Positions 39,848-47,460 of a stretch of DNA of 64,000 bases are shown here, one piece after another; positions within the stretch are counted from its first letter, which is position 1; the number at the start of each line of letters is the position of its first letter. The notes beneath the pieces are model-generated. The model had not been told where the DNA came from and searched no databases. It saw nothing but the letters and a program-made list of their open reading frames with translations. The stretch is from Hormoscilla sp. GUM202 (GTDB taxonomy: Bacteria > Cyanobacteriota > Cyanobacteriia > Cyanobacteriales > Desertifilaceae), in NCBI GenBank assembly GCA_005518205.2, contig RFFC02000014.1, forward strand, positions 1 to 64,000, given 5' to 3'. Position numbers and translations under genes: made by a program.

Positions 39848-40941
39848 CTCCGTTCCAATAGTTTTCCAGTGCCGCCCAACACCGCTCAATCTGGTTGTAT
39901 TTGCTGTGATACGGAGGGTAGTAAATCAGTCTAATTTTCATCCCAGTGGTTTGGGAAAACTCAACCATGCGCTCGAGCAATTGCGTGCGGTCACTGCGAG
40001 TTGCAGAGCCTCCATCCAAATCAATCGCTAACTCTTTGAGATGGGAGTAATGATTTTGATTGTCTTGCCACCAAGCTGATAAGCAATCGACAATAAAATC
40101 ACTGGTTTCTGCCGATTGACCAAAGTAAATCGAAAGTTGGTCAGTTTCAGTGTTCAAAATGCCAAATGGGACTAAAACTGCTTGCCACTCTGTATCGTGG
40201 TCCAAAGCCTGTTTTGCCTCTAGTCCCCGGTCTTTGCCCCCTCGTGAGAGGTTGCCAATTTTGACCTTGGCCTTGCTATCAATTGAGAGTCTCAAGCACT
40301 CAGGATTGTCATCAGTAGCTTGGTTCTGACGGAAGACATTCTCGAAAATTGCATCTGTTTCGGGAATCTTCTTTAACGGTGTTGTCTTTTTTGTTTTTTT
40401 TAGACTATATCCAAGCCGATTGAGAATCTCTCCGATGGTTTGACGACTGGGCAGTTGCCAATTCTCATACCCCTTCTCCTCAATTAAAGCTTCTCGCACT
40501 GATCGGGCACTGATACGCGAATATAACAAAGAAGATTGAAATTTGGGGTCGGCTTGCGCTTGAGCATCGACCAAGGCTCGTATATCTGCTTCCAAGTTGG
40601 GAAGATTCTCTTCGCTCTTGTGCCTCCCTCTTGCTCCATAGTTATCTACACACACAATCCCTGTTCGCCTCTCATTTAGACCGAGTTGGACACTGTGGCG
40701 ATTCCAACCCATCTGAGTCTCTGTTTTCCGAGCTGAACCCTCGAAGTAATCGGAGGCCACTTTGGCCATGTAGTCCCTCTTTTTGTGACCTGTTAGCTTC
40801 TTGGCGGCATCCTTGAAAGTGGCCTTGACTTGTTTGGTTAGCATTTATACTCTATACCTCGGAGAGCGGGTTTGCAACAGAACTATACGACTCCTTTGCT
40901 ATCCTCTATGATAATTGGTATCTTATTTTCCCGCAAGTCCC

Positions 40942-41050
40942 TAAAGTGCTTACTACTAACCCCCGAAGCACTTTAGTGCTTACTACTAACCCCCCGAAGC
41001 ACTTTAGTGCTTACTACTAACCCCGAAGCACTAAAGTGCTTACTACTAAC
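40942..41050. repeat. Right part of the AAGCACTTTAGTGCTT tandem array
   Basis: Three further units of about 30 bases (palindrome plus ACTACTAACCCCC spacer) follow the ISAzo13 element and reach the stop codon of the MBL hydrolase gene (41046). The palindromes may act as terminators for that gene and for the small gene at 37209. Confidence 0.8.
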
Positions 41051-42806
41051 GGTCGAATTCTGACTTTTCAGAGATGGGCATCCTTTCAAAAACGGGACAA
41101 AAACCATCTGGGGTGACCTTAAATTCATACAAAGGACTGACGCGATTACGACATTTATGTCCCCGGTAGTAGCGACAATTGCCGCAGCAATCGAGATCCA
41201 AACTCACTCTAGGATCGGTGCCACCAGAGAGTAACTCCCGTTGGGACACCCCCCGCAACACAAGTTCGTCTCCCTGCCAGCGGGTAGAGACTAAACCAGT
41301 ATCAGCGAAATTGGGCCAGCGCCGATCGCCCGCGATCGCCTCTGGCAAAGTAATCGTGACCATAGTTTCCAACTCCAGCAACTCCCCTTCATAGGTAGTT
41401 TCTGGTGGTGCCGGTTGGAGAAAAGTCTCGCCGATCGGCAGTTCCACCAGGGTGCCAGGGGCGGGGGAGTGCAAATGGTAGCGATTGTAGAGTTCCTCTA
41501 AACCGGTGAGGTCAGCCAGATAGGAGGGGGAACCGTGGATAAAAACTACGTGCTGGGGACGGAGATTATGAATCAGCTGGGTAGTGCCAGGTCCATCGGA
41601 ATGCTGAGACAGTAAATAGGTTTCGACTTTTATAGCTAAATCTGATGGAAAACTCTGGGAGCCATTAACATCTTCAGATAGTAGGACAAGCCCTGGTCCG
41701 GGATCGGGAAGTTGCCACTCGGTCACATCGCCATTGCCATCGACCAGGAGGATATAGGGAGACTCTGAAGCTACAGACTCTTGGCCAGACAACCGGCGCA
41801 CCCGAGGCAGCACTCGTTCATCCCAAAATAGGGGTTGATGCTGGGCAAAATTCTGTACGGCGGCGGGTAAGTGGGGTAGGAGTTCCAAATAGGCATCACA
41901 TCCAGCCGCTACCCTCTCATCTACCCAGATATCCAGGTCGCGTCCGGTAAACTGGTGATGACTCCGCAGCAGCACCAGCAGTTCTTGACCCAATCCCAGA
42001 GTTGGTACTGGCAGCAACACGGAACAGCCATTGGCGATCGCATTACTAATCCGTTGGGCCAGTTGATTTTCTTGGGTGCGCCGACGGGGATGACGGGCCG
42101 TGCCATAACTCCCCTCGATAATCAATACATCAGGTTTCAATCCCCGCACTTCTTCTAAGCGCAAGCCCTCTACTAGGCGGGAGTTAGATAAGAAAAAATC
42201 CCCAGTATAAAAAATACTGTAAGTACGCTGTCTAGTTCTGTAAGTCAGCAGGAAAGCAGCGGCCCCAGGCAGATGTCCCGCCGGGAACAATTGAGCAGTT
42301 AACCCCGGACGTAACTCTACTTGCGTCCGCCAGGGCAAAGCCTGGCAAAATAATGGTATGCGATCGCGTAGCGTCTTCGCAGACGAATCGCCTCTGTACT
42401 CTGGCCAATTTAGGGGTAACAGCTGAGTTGTGGCTTCCGAGGCATAGATGGGCAGTTGCGGAAAAGCCTGATGCAGTGACAGCAAACCTCTAGCGTGGTC
42501 TGAATGGGCGTGAGTACAGATCGCCAAGTCAGCCGGTAGCCCCCCCCACTGAGTCCCTACCTCCCGCAGAGGTGAGATATCTCTCAAACCGCAGTCCAGC
42601 AGCAGGCGGTAGCTACCCATGCGCATTAACAAGCAGACTCCTTCGGCGGTCTGATCGACTCCGTAGGGTATACATTCTAGCTCGCGATCGTTCCCTTGAG
42701 GCACTGGCAAAATCTCTGCGTAGGGTAGGCACTGGCCACCAGACTTAGTGGGCAGAACCGTTACCGTGATAGTTGTCCGAGTCGTAGAAGCCATTCTTCG
42801 TGCCAA
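41046..42806 (-). CDS. MBL-fold/beta-CASP-type hydrolase with Cys-rich tail
   Basis: This protein has up to 586 residues. The metallo-beta-lactamase signature is CTHAHSDHARGLLSL, preceded by RLLLDCGLRD and followed by FPAGHLPGAAAFLL and FYTGDFFLSNSRLVEG. A beta-CASP-like segment (LIEGSYGTARHPRRRTQE, then VLLPVPTLGLGQELLVLL) and a late VVFIHGSP fit the RNA-processing exonuclease group. The C-terminus holds a cysteine cluster (DCCGNCRYYRGHKC ... GFCPVF), possibly zinc-binding. The true start is probably a TTG or GTG near 42700-42711, because the longer form would overlap the 40-residue gene at 42745-42867. The substrate is unknown; RNA is likely from family knowledge. Confidence 0.85.
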   Translation of the reverse strand: MARRMASTTRTTITVTVLPTKSGGQCLPYAEILPVPQGNDRELECIPYGVDQTAEGVCLLMRMGSYRLLLDCGLRDISPLREVGTQWGGLPADLAICTHAHSDHARGLLSLHQAFPQLPIYASEATTQLLPLNWPEYRGDSSAKTLRDRIPLFCQALPWRTQVELRPGLTAQLFPAGHLPGAAAFLLTYRTRQRTYSIFYTGDFFLSNSRLVEGLRLEEVRGLKPDVLIIEGSYGTARHPRRRTQENQLAQRISNAIANGCSVLLPVPTLGLGQELLVLLRSHHQFTGRDLDIWVDERVAAGCDAYLELLPHLPAAVQNFAQHQPLFWDERVLPRVRRLSGQESVASESPYILLVDGNGDVTEWQLPDPGPGLVLLSEDVNGSQSFPSDLAIKVETYLLSQHSDGPGTTQLIHNLRPQHVVFIHGSPSYLADLTGLEELYNRYHLHSPAPGTLVELPIGETFLQPAPPETTYEGELLELETMVTITLPEAIAGDRRWPNFADTGLVSTRWQGDELVLRGVSQRELLSGGTDPRVSLDLDCCGNCRYYRGHKCRNRVSPLYEFKVTPDGFCPVFERMPISEKSEFDR

Positions 42807-42867
42807 AGAACAAGCATGACACTGTAAAGGCCACGGTTAACAAGACTAACATCAACTTGACATCCAT
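42745..42867 (-). CDS. 40-residue single-membrane-helix protein
   Basis: This very short gene is well formed: TAAAAT (possible -10) is followed by AGGAGAG about ten bases before ATG 42867. The product starts MDVKLMLVLLTVAFTVSCLF (one membrane helix) and ends FFGTKNGFYDSDNYHGNGSAH over 21 residues, a polar tail with conserved-looking DNYHGNGSAH. It looks like a small thylakoid or photosystem-associated protein, but I cannot name the family with confidence. It lies directly upstream of the MBL hydrolase on the same strand, so the two probably form an operon. Confidence 0.65.
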   Translation of the reverse strand: MDVKLMLVLLTVAFTVSCLFFGTKNGFYDSDNYHGNGSAH

Positions 42868-43019
42868 AACCTGTCTGCTCTCCTAATTATTGCATATTTT
42901 AGACAAATTATATCTAGTAACGACTAACAGCCATAATATTTTACCAATTATTAATGAATCGTGATCGCTTCTCCCCTAGGATCGCATTTTTACTCCTCTG
43001 GTCTGCTATTGACTTTGTG

Positions 43020-43400
43020 CGTTATGGGACCGCTGTCCGAAGAGAGGCGCTTGCTGCTGTATCCTCTGGGTAGTGCGAGTAGCGCTCCCAGCCCGATCCT
43101 CCCAGCACTGGGGATCTCCTCGTCAGCCGGGTAATGGGCTAATGAGGTCCGATTGTAGTGGAAACACCATGAATTAATGACGGTAGTGGGTCACAAGTAG
43201 TGATGGAGAGTGCTCTGGTACCGGTGGATGGACCACAATACTTGTAGGTAAGCCACCCTCCAAGAATCAACCAGGACGGGATTTCAAGCCTTTGGGCTCT
43301 AGGCATGCGGCTTCAAACTGGCGATCGCGGTGAGGCATGGGGACTCCTCATCATCAAATCACTACATGTTTATCACTACCTTAATGACAAGCATCACCAA
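43020..43400. other. Coding-free GC-rich segment with several hairpins; possible structured RNA
   Basis: No frame is convincing on either strand. Hairpins include GGGTAGTGCGAGTAGCGCTCCC at about 43069, AAGCCTTTGGGCTCTAGGC at about 43290, and GATGAGGAGTCCCC near 43337 on the minus strand. GGGTAGTGCGAGTA occurs again at 46278. An IS200/IS605-type right end with omega-RNA, or a cis-acting or small RNA, would fit. I do not recognise 6S RNA, RNase P RNA or SRP RNA here. Confidence 0.35.
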
Positions 43401-43528
43401 GTTGAACAGGGTAGGATCGCCAGATAAATTCTGGAATATCACCTCTTTTCTATAAAGAAAATAACTGATATATACGATCGAAAACAGTATATTAGTGGAA
43501 GATCATCCTGACGATCGGTCCGCGGACT

Positions 43529-43601
43529 TTCGTTTCCGGAGCACCCACCTATGTTGTGCGTAGGATGCGACACAACAGGGTGGGTGCTCCTGGAAACGAC
43601 C
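43529..43601. repeat. Long imperfect palindrome (CGTTTCC...GGAAACG family)
   Basis: Arms CGTTTCCGGAGCACCCACC and its inverse GGTGGGTGCTCCTGGAAACG are followed inward by TGTTGTG and CACAACA around a short loop. Related elements are at 44390-44440, inside a gene, and at about 51007-51066. Confidence 0.75.
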
Positions 43602-43740
43602 GAGAAATCGGAAATTGGCTCGACTAGCATTCGATCGCAGCGGTATTTACCGGTAAATGGTAATAGTAGGTAGGAGCGGGAGTTTAAGCATTAGATTATC
43701 TATTTTGCAGGAGTGTATTTGCTAACCGCGATCTGAAAAA

Positions 43741-43872
43741 ATGCCAGCATTAATATTACTAGATTTGAAACTGCCCGGAATCGATGGTTTAGAAGTGCTG
43801 CGCCGTTTGCGTGCGTCCGATAGTACCAGAACCATTCCAGTTGCGATCGCATCTTACAACGGCAAGACTTGA
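43741..43872 (+). pseudogene. Response-regulator receiver domain fragment
   Basis: The fragment encodes [20 protein letters not shown], then [20 protein letters not shown] before a stop. This is the phospho-acceptor Asp strand and alpha-3/beta-4 region of a CheY-like receiver, in which [18 protein letters not shown] is diagnostic. Both the N-terminal DD residues and the C-terminal Lys region are missing, so the domain cannot fold. It is a remnant of a two-component gene. Confidence 0.75.
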
Positions 43873-43923
43873 TAAATTGCTATACTTTGGGCTAGCATAA
43901 TTGTTAATTTTCCATGACTAGCC

Positions 43924-43959
43924 CAGAAACCCGGTTGTCTGTAAAAACCGGGTTTCTTA
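43924..43959. terminator. AAACCCGG palindrome family member
   Basis: AGAAACCCGGTTGTCTGTAA is followed by AAACCGGGTTTCTTA, forming a stem-loop with a T-rich end 42 bases beyond the stop of the GerMN lipoprotein gene (convergent side). It could terminate that gene. Confidence 0.7.
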
Positions 43960-44001
43960 TGTCCTTTTATTATGTCCTTGGTAGTGGATAGGGATGATGT
44001 A

Positions 44002-44583
44002 TTAGAAGATAATTTCTTTACCTAGTTGGGTGAAGCGAACCTCTTCGATCTGCCAGTTGGGGTTATCAGTCAGGGTTTGGCGGAGACTGCCAAATAGGGC
44101 AAACTGTTCGCAAAAAGAAAGAGAGACAAACTGCCGCCCCGTGTTAGGATTTAGTCGCAGATCCACTGTGGCGACTTGACGCTGTCGATCTAGGTTCACC
44201 CGATAACCAGCGATGTCAAAGTTAGCGGAGGTTGCTTGTTCGATCGCTTTTCCTACAACCCTAACAAGTAAGCGATGCTGGGGAAGGACTACTTTTTCGG
44301 CAATCAGGGTTTCGCACTGGCTGTCTGCTTTGTAAATGGTCACCGTTACAGTATTATTAGCAGGCTCGGTGCCGGAGCTGGATGATAGGCCCGTTTCCGA
44401 GAGTGCCCACCCATGTAGGGTGGGCATCTCTGGAAACGGGCTGCTAGTTGTGGTGACTTGGTCTGCTATGGGGTTGCTACTCAAGGTGTTCTCACCCGCC
44501 AGGGGGTAACGGCACATCCAAGTGCAGCCGCTGACTAGCATCGTGCCGAACAGCAGAAATGCTAAAATCTTTATGTTCATCAC
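44002..44583 (-). CDS. GerMN-domain lipoprotein with an in-frame palindromic insert
   Basis: This 193-residue protein has a lipoprotein signal (MNIKILAFLLFGTMLVSGC; LVSGC lipobox, Cys near 20), so it is anchored at the cell envelope. Residues about 75-190 form a GerMN domain (VTVTIYKADSQCETLIAEK, VNLDRQRQVATVDLRLNP, FALFGSLRQTLTDNP), found in envelope proteins of cyanobacteria as well as spore-germination proteins. Residues about 48-64 (PFPEMPTLHGWALSETG) are encoded by a 51-base palindrome of a dispersed repeat family, inserted in frame in the linker before the domain. Function unknown. Confidence 0.85.
   Translation of the reverse strand: MMNIKILAFLLFGTMLVSGCTWMCRYPLAGENTLSSNPIADQVTTTSSPFPEMPTLHGWALSETGLSSSSGTEPANNTVTVTIYKADSQCETLIAEKVVLPQHRLLVRVVGKAIEQATSANFDIAGYRVNLDRQRQVATVDLRLNPNTGRQFVSLSFCEQFALFGSLRQTLTDNPNWQIEEVRFTQLGKEIIF
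44390..44440. repeat. 51-bp palindrome inserted in frame in the lipoprotein gene
   Basis: The arms CCCGTTTCCGAGAGTGCCCA/CCC and the inverse GGGTGGGCATCTCTGGAAAC/GGG differ at two positions over 23 bases. The length of 51 (17 codons) keeps the frame. The same motif (GTTTCC...CCCACC) is in the palindromes at 43529 and 51007. Confidence 0.8.
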
Positions 44584-44722
44584 AAAAATAGATCGATATT
44601 GCTATTTATATGATTCAATGTCTCTAGGATATAATCAGCAGTATTTTTTTGTCAGTTACGTAGTCCGTCCCGGGAGTCAGTTGTCCACTAACCACTAACT
44701 ACTAACCACCAACTACTAACCA
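44584..44722. other. Divergent promoter region of the GerMN gene and pyrB
   Basis: The last 40 bases before pyrB are a short low-complexity repeat (ACTAACCACTAACTACTAAC), a common cyanobacterial STRR type that also occurs at 60120-60200. No ribosome binding site is visible before pyrB. Confidence 0.4.
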
Positions 44723-45721
44723 ATGACCAATACTTGGAATCGGCGACATATTCTTTCTCTGGCTGATTTTGTGCCAGATGAATATGATACTGTTCTACAG
44801 ACTGCTACTAGCTTTGCTGAGGTGCTCTCCAGACGGACGAAGAAGGTGCCGACTTTGCAGGGACAGGTGGTGGCGAATCTGTTTTTTGAACCATCTACTC
44901 GCACTCGCAATAGTTTTGAACTGGCGGCAAAGCGGCTTTCTGCTGATACCCTGAGTTTTGCCCCGGGAACTTCTTCTCTTTCTAAGGGAGAGACGATTTT
45001 GGATACGGCGAAGACTTACTGGGCGATGGGAACTGATCTGATGGTGATTCGACATCAACAGGCCGGTGTGTCGAGTGCGATCGCCTCATTAATGGATCGT
45101 CTGGGGGCAAAAGTCCGGGTGCTGAATGCGGGTGATGGCCAGCACGAACATCCTTCTCAGGCATTGCTGGATTTATTTACTATTACATCTCAGTTAGATG
45201 CCAAGCATCCGCGCATCTCACTCCTGGCAGACAAAAAGATCGCGATCGTGGGGGATATTGTTCATTCCCGAGTTGCCCGATCGAATATCTGGAGTCTAAC
45301 AGCAACTGGAGCCCAAGTCCATCTGGCTGCGCCGCCGACTCTGGCACCGAAACTGCTTGCTGAATATACCGCCATATCCGATGATTCTGCACAAAATAGA
45401 CAGTTATATCTGCATTGGCAGGTTGAACCAGCGTTACAAGATGCTGATTTTGTCATGACTTTGCGCTTGCAAAAGGAACGAATGACTCAGCATTTGCTTC
45501 CCAGCGGGCGAGAATATCATCAGTTGTTTGGCATTACCCGCGAGAGACTGAAACTTTGCAAACCTGATGTGAAAGTTTTGCACCCAGGTCCTGTCAACCG
45601 GGGGGTAGAAATTAGCTCCGATCTGATGGATGACCCCCAATTTAGCCTGATTTCTCAACAGGTTGCTAGCGGTGTTGCGGTCAGAATGGCTTTGCTTTAT
45701 CTGATGGGTAGCGGTAAGTAA
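44723..45721 (+). CDS. pyrB: Aspartate carbamoyltransferase catalytic subunit
   Basis: This 332-residue enzyme joins carbamoyl phosphate and aspartate to N-carbamoylaspartate, the first committed step of pyrimidine synthesis, in the cytosol. The carbamoyl-phosphate loop [18 protein letters not shown], the Ser/Lys loop [27 protein letters not shown], the [11 protein letters not shown] site and the closing [13 protein letters not shown] are all present. Length and start ([16 protein letters not shown]) fit the cyanobacterial family. It stands alone, as pyr genes do in most cyanobacteria. Confidence 0.96.
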   Translation: MTNTWNRRHILSLADFVPDEYDTVLQTATSFAEVLSRRTKKVPTLQGQVVANLFFEPSTRTRNSFELAAKRLSADTLSFAPGTSSLSKGETILDTAKTYWAMGTDLMVIRHQQAGVSSAIASLMDRLGAKVRVLNAGDGQHEHPSQALLDLFTITSQLDAKHPRISLLADKKIAIVGDIVHSRVARSNIWSLTATGAQVHLAAPPTLAPKLLAEYTAISDDSAQNRQLYLHWQVEPALQDADFVMTLRLQKERMTQHLLPSGREYHQLFGITRERLKLCKPDVKVLHPGPVNRGVEISSDLMDDPQFSLISQQVASGVAVRMALLYLMGSGK

Positions 45722-45749
45722 GTGAACTCACTTTTGCTGCTGGCCTATT

Positions 45750-45787
45750 TACGAGTAGCCCAGAAACTCGGTTTCTCCAAGAAACCG
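45750..45787 (+). terminator. Hairpin after pyrB (AAACCCGG palindrome family)
   Basis: AGAAACTCGGTTTCTCC and AAGAAACCGGGTTTCTTAAT pair 30 bases past the pyrB stop and are followed by AATTC, giving a stem with T-tail. Another palindrome, AGTCGGTTAAAACCGACT, lies at 45953-45970 and is shared with 55182. Confidence 0.75.
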
Positions 45788-46070
45788 GGTTTCTTAATTC
45801 ATTAGGAAACCCAACATACACGAGCTTATACCATTTTGAAAAAAGATTGCTACAGTTTGACCTCCTGTAATTTTCTGGCTTCGTTGTCAGCCCTGCGTTA
45901 CCAGGCAGCGCAGAGTCGCAGGAGAGGAGAGCAGCCAGGTTTCGAGGCGCCAAGTCGGTTAAAACCGACTGGGTAAGATAACTGTTTTAAACTGTAGCCA
46001 TATTTTATTGATAAATTTTGGTTTCATAAAATTATTAAATATGTGCTACAATTAACTGGGAATAAATGTC

Positions 46071-46250
46071 TTAGTTAGCTATCAGCTTATTAATGACCAA
46101 GGGGAACTGCTCGCCTTCAAGGTCACTCCGGGGAATGTTGACGAGGGGAAACCGGTGCCTGACTTAACTCAATATCTGATTGGAAAAATTTTTGGCGATC
46201 GCGGGTATATTTCTCAAGAGTTATTTGAAAAATTATACGAGCAAGGTTGA
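46071..46250 (+). pseudogene. IS982-family transposase fragment
   Basis: A 59-codon frame reads YQLINDQGELLAFKVTPGNV, then DEGKPVPDLTQYLIGKIFGD, then RGYISQELFEKLYEQG and stop. LINDxGELLAF..TPGNVDD and GDRGYIS are core IS982 motifs around the second catalytic Asp. The remaining two thirds of the transposase are absent, and no terminal repeats are seen. A decayed insertion. Confidence 0.8.
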
Positions 46251-46427
46251 GAACTGATTACCAGTCGGTGTCTCCTGGGTAGTGCGAGTACGATAACGCC
46301 CAGATGCACTAAAATAAATGTTAGATATCCCTGTTAGCGGCGGCGGCTGCCATACTATTACTCAGTGTGACATGTCCCACGGATGCGCGGATTCAGAGAT
46401 GATGTAAATCTTCACAAGTAGAATATA

Positions 46428-47450
46428 TAGCATTTATCAAAATGGTGAGGTACAGTAGCAACAGTGGGTGAACCAGTTGTGGATATCTTGCAGGTTGATG
46501 GTAGCAAAGCCCTCCTGAATGCCATCTACTAAGGCCCGATAGGTTCTGGCTTCTAGTTTCTTGAGATAACTCTTCAGCTTTGACCAAATATTTTCAATTG
46601 GAGAGAAGTCTGGCGAATAAGGAGGAAGATAGACTAACCGCGCCCCCACTTTTTCAATAGCTTGTCGGATTACATCTCCCTTATGAATTGTACAGTTGTC
46701 CATCACAACACAAGCTCCTTTCCACAGCTTTGGCACTAAGTGTCGAATCACAAATGCCTCAAATGTTAAGCTATCATAAGCACCTAAAATATTCAATGAA
46801 CTCACTATCCCATTGAGACTAACTGCCCCAACTATTGAAACATTTTGTCCTCGCTTACTGGGTTTACTTCCATAAGCTCTCAGACCACATTGTGAGCGGG
46901 CATACATCCGTGTTAAAGCCAGGTTGCAGCCCGATTCATCCAGAAAAATGAGGTCAGTAGGCTCAATTCCTTCTATCTCTTTCCAGTAGTCTAACCTTAA
47001 CTGCTGAACTCGAGAACTTCTCTTTTCCGTCGGATGTAATGCCTTTTTTTTTACGGTCAATCCCGACCGTTTAATCATTCTGTCTATTGTGGAACGGCTG
47101 ACTTTTACCTCCGTCTGTTTTTCTAATTCTGACTGATATTCTGACAATGTCCAATCATTATTTTCCTCTACTAAAACTTTGAGCTTTTCCTGTTGGGACT
47201 GGTTGAGCTTGAGGGGACGACCGGTGCTAATACCCGGCTTCAAGTTGCCAGTGGACCGGTACTGCTTGAGAATTTTGATAACGAAACTGAATGCTACTCG
47301 GAATCTTTTGGCTAGTTGTCTTTGTGATATCTCCTCATTTTCATAGGTTTCTATAATTTTCTGGCGGAGATCGACTGAATAGGGCTTCATGGTTTTCGAG
47401 GGTTCTACTGCTGACCTCACTATTGTACCTCATCTTTATGATAAATGCTG
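46428..47450 (-). mobile_element. IS630-family insertion sequence
   Basis: Inverted ends TAGCATTTATCAAAATGGTG and CAGCATTTATCATAAAGATG, each continuing AGGTACA, are bordered by TA on both sides (46426-46427 and 47451-47452), the usual IS630 target duplication. Length is about 1023 bases. The right end lies only ten bases before the start codon at 47461. MITEs with the same ends occur at 59064 and probably 27282 and 7566. Confidence 0.9.
46437..47390 (-). CDS. IS630-family transposase
   Basis: This protein has about 317 residues from MKPYSVDLRQKIIETYENEE (ATG 47390); an extension to 47420 is open. Helix-turn-helix region: ISQRQLAKRFRVAFSFVIKI. The DDE catalytic motifs are DLIFLDESGCNLAL, ACVVMDNCTIHKGDVI and LPPYSPDFSPIENIWSKLK. 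It ends nine bases inside the left terminal repeat. Frame and motifs are intact, so it may mobilise the related MITEs. Confidence 0.92.
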   Translation of the reverse strand: MKPYSVDLRQKIIETYENEEISQRQLAKRFRVAFSFVIKILKQYRSTGNLKPGISTGRPLKLNQSQQEKLKVLVEENNDWTLSEYQSELEKQTEVKVSRSTIDRMIKRSGLTVKKKALHPTEKRSSRVQQLRLDYWKEIEGIEPTDLIFLDESGCNLALTRMYARSQCGLRAYGSKPSKRGQNVSIVGAVSLNGIVSSLNILGAYDSLTFEAFVIRHLVPKLWKGACVVMDNCTIHKGDVIRQAIEKVGARLVYLPPYSPDFSPIENIWSKLKSYLKKLEARTYRALVDGIQEGFATINLQDIHNWFTHCCYCTSPF

Positions 47451-47460
47451 TAATTGAGTT

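Larger units (their letters stand above)
37615..40844 (-). pseudogene. ISAzo13-family transposase interrupted by IS66
   Basis: The N-terminal part (39848-40844) covers the DNA-binding and catalytic region: GWNRHSVQLGLNE, SARSVREALIEEKGY, LRLSIDSKAKVKIG (first Asp), LAIDLDGGSATRSDRTQ (second Asp) and YYPPYHSKYNQIERCWAALE (Glu). After the IS66, 37615-37814 encodes AILDSVETAVKWASNMTWKG ... LPKWDITIVPY and stops. Joined without the IS66 and one TSD, the gene has 399 codons and keeps one frame, so the break is due to the nested insertion alone. Confidence 0.9.
37588..40941 (-). mobile_element. ISAzo13-family insertion sequence carrying a nested IS66
   Basis: Perfect terminal inverted repeats of 26 bases begin GGGACTTGCGGGAAAATAAG and continue ATACCA, at 37588 and (inverted) ending at 40941. 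A 3-base TSD TAA is found at 37585-37587 and 40942-40944. Without the nested IS66 and its duplicated target the element is 1321 bases. It is inserted within the AAGCACTTTAGTGCTT tandem array. Confidence 0.9.

Noticed and set aside
37533..41050. Possible CRISPR array in the AAGCACTTTAGTGCTT repeats
   Set aside because: There are no unique spacers; units are identical tandem copies interrupted by insertion sequences.
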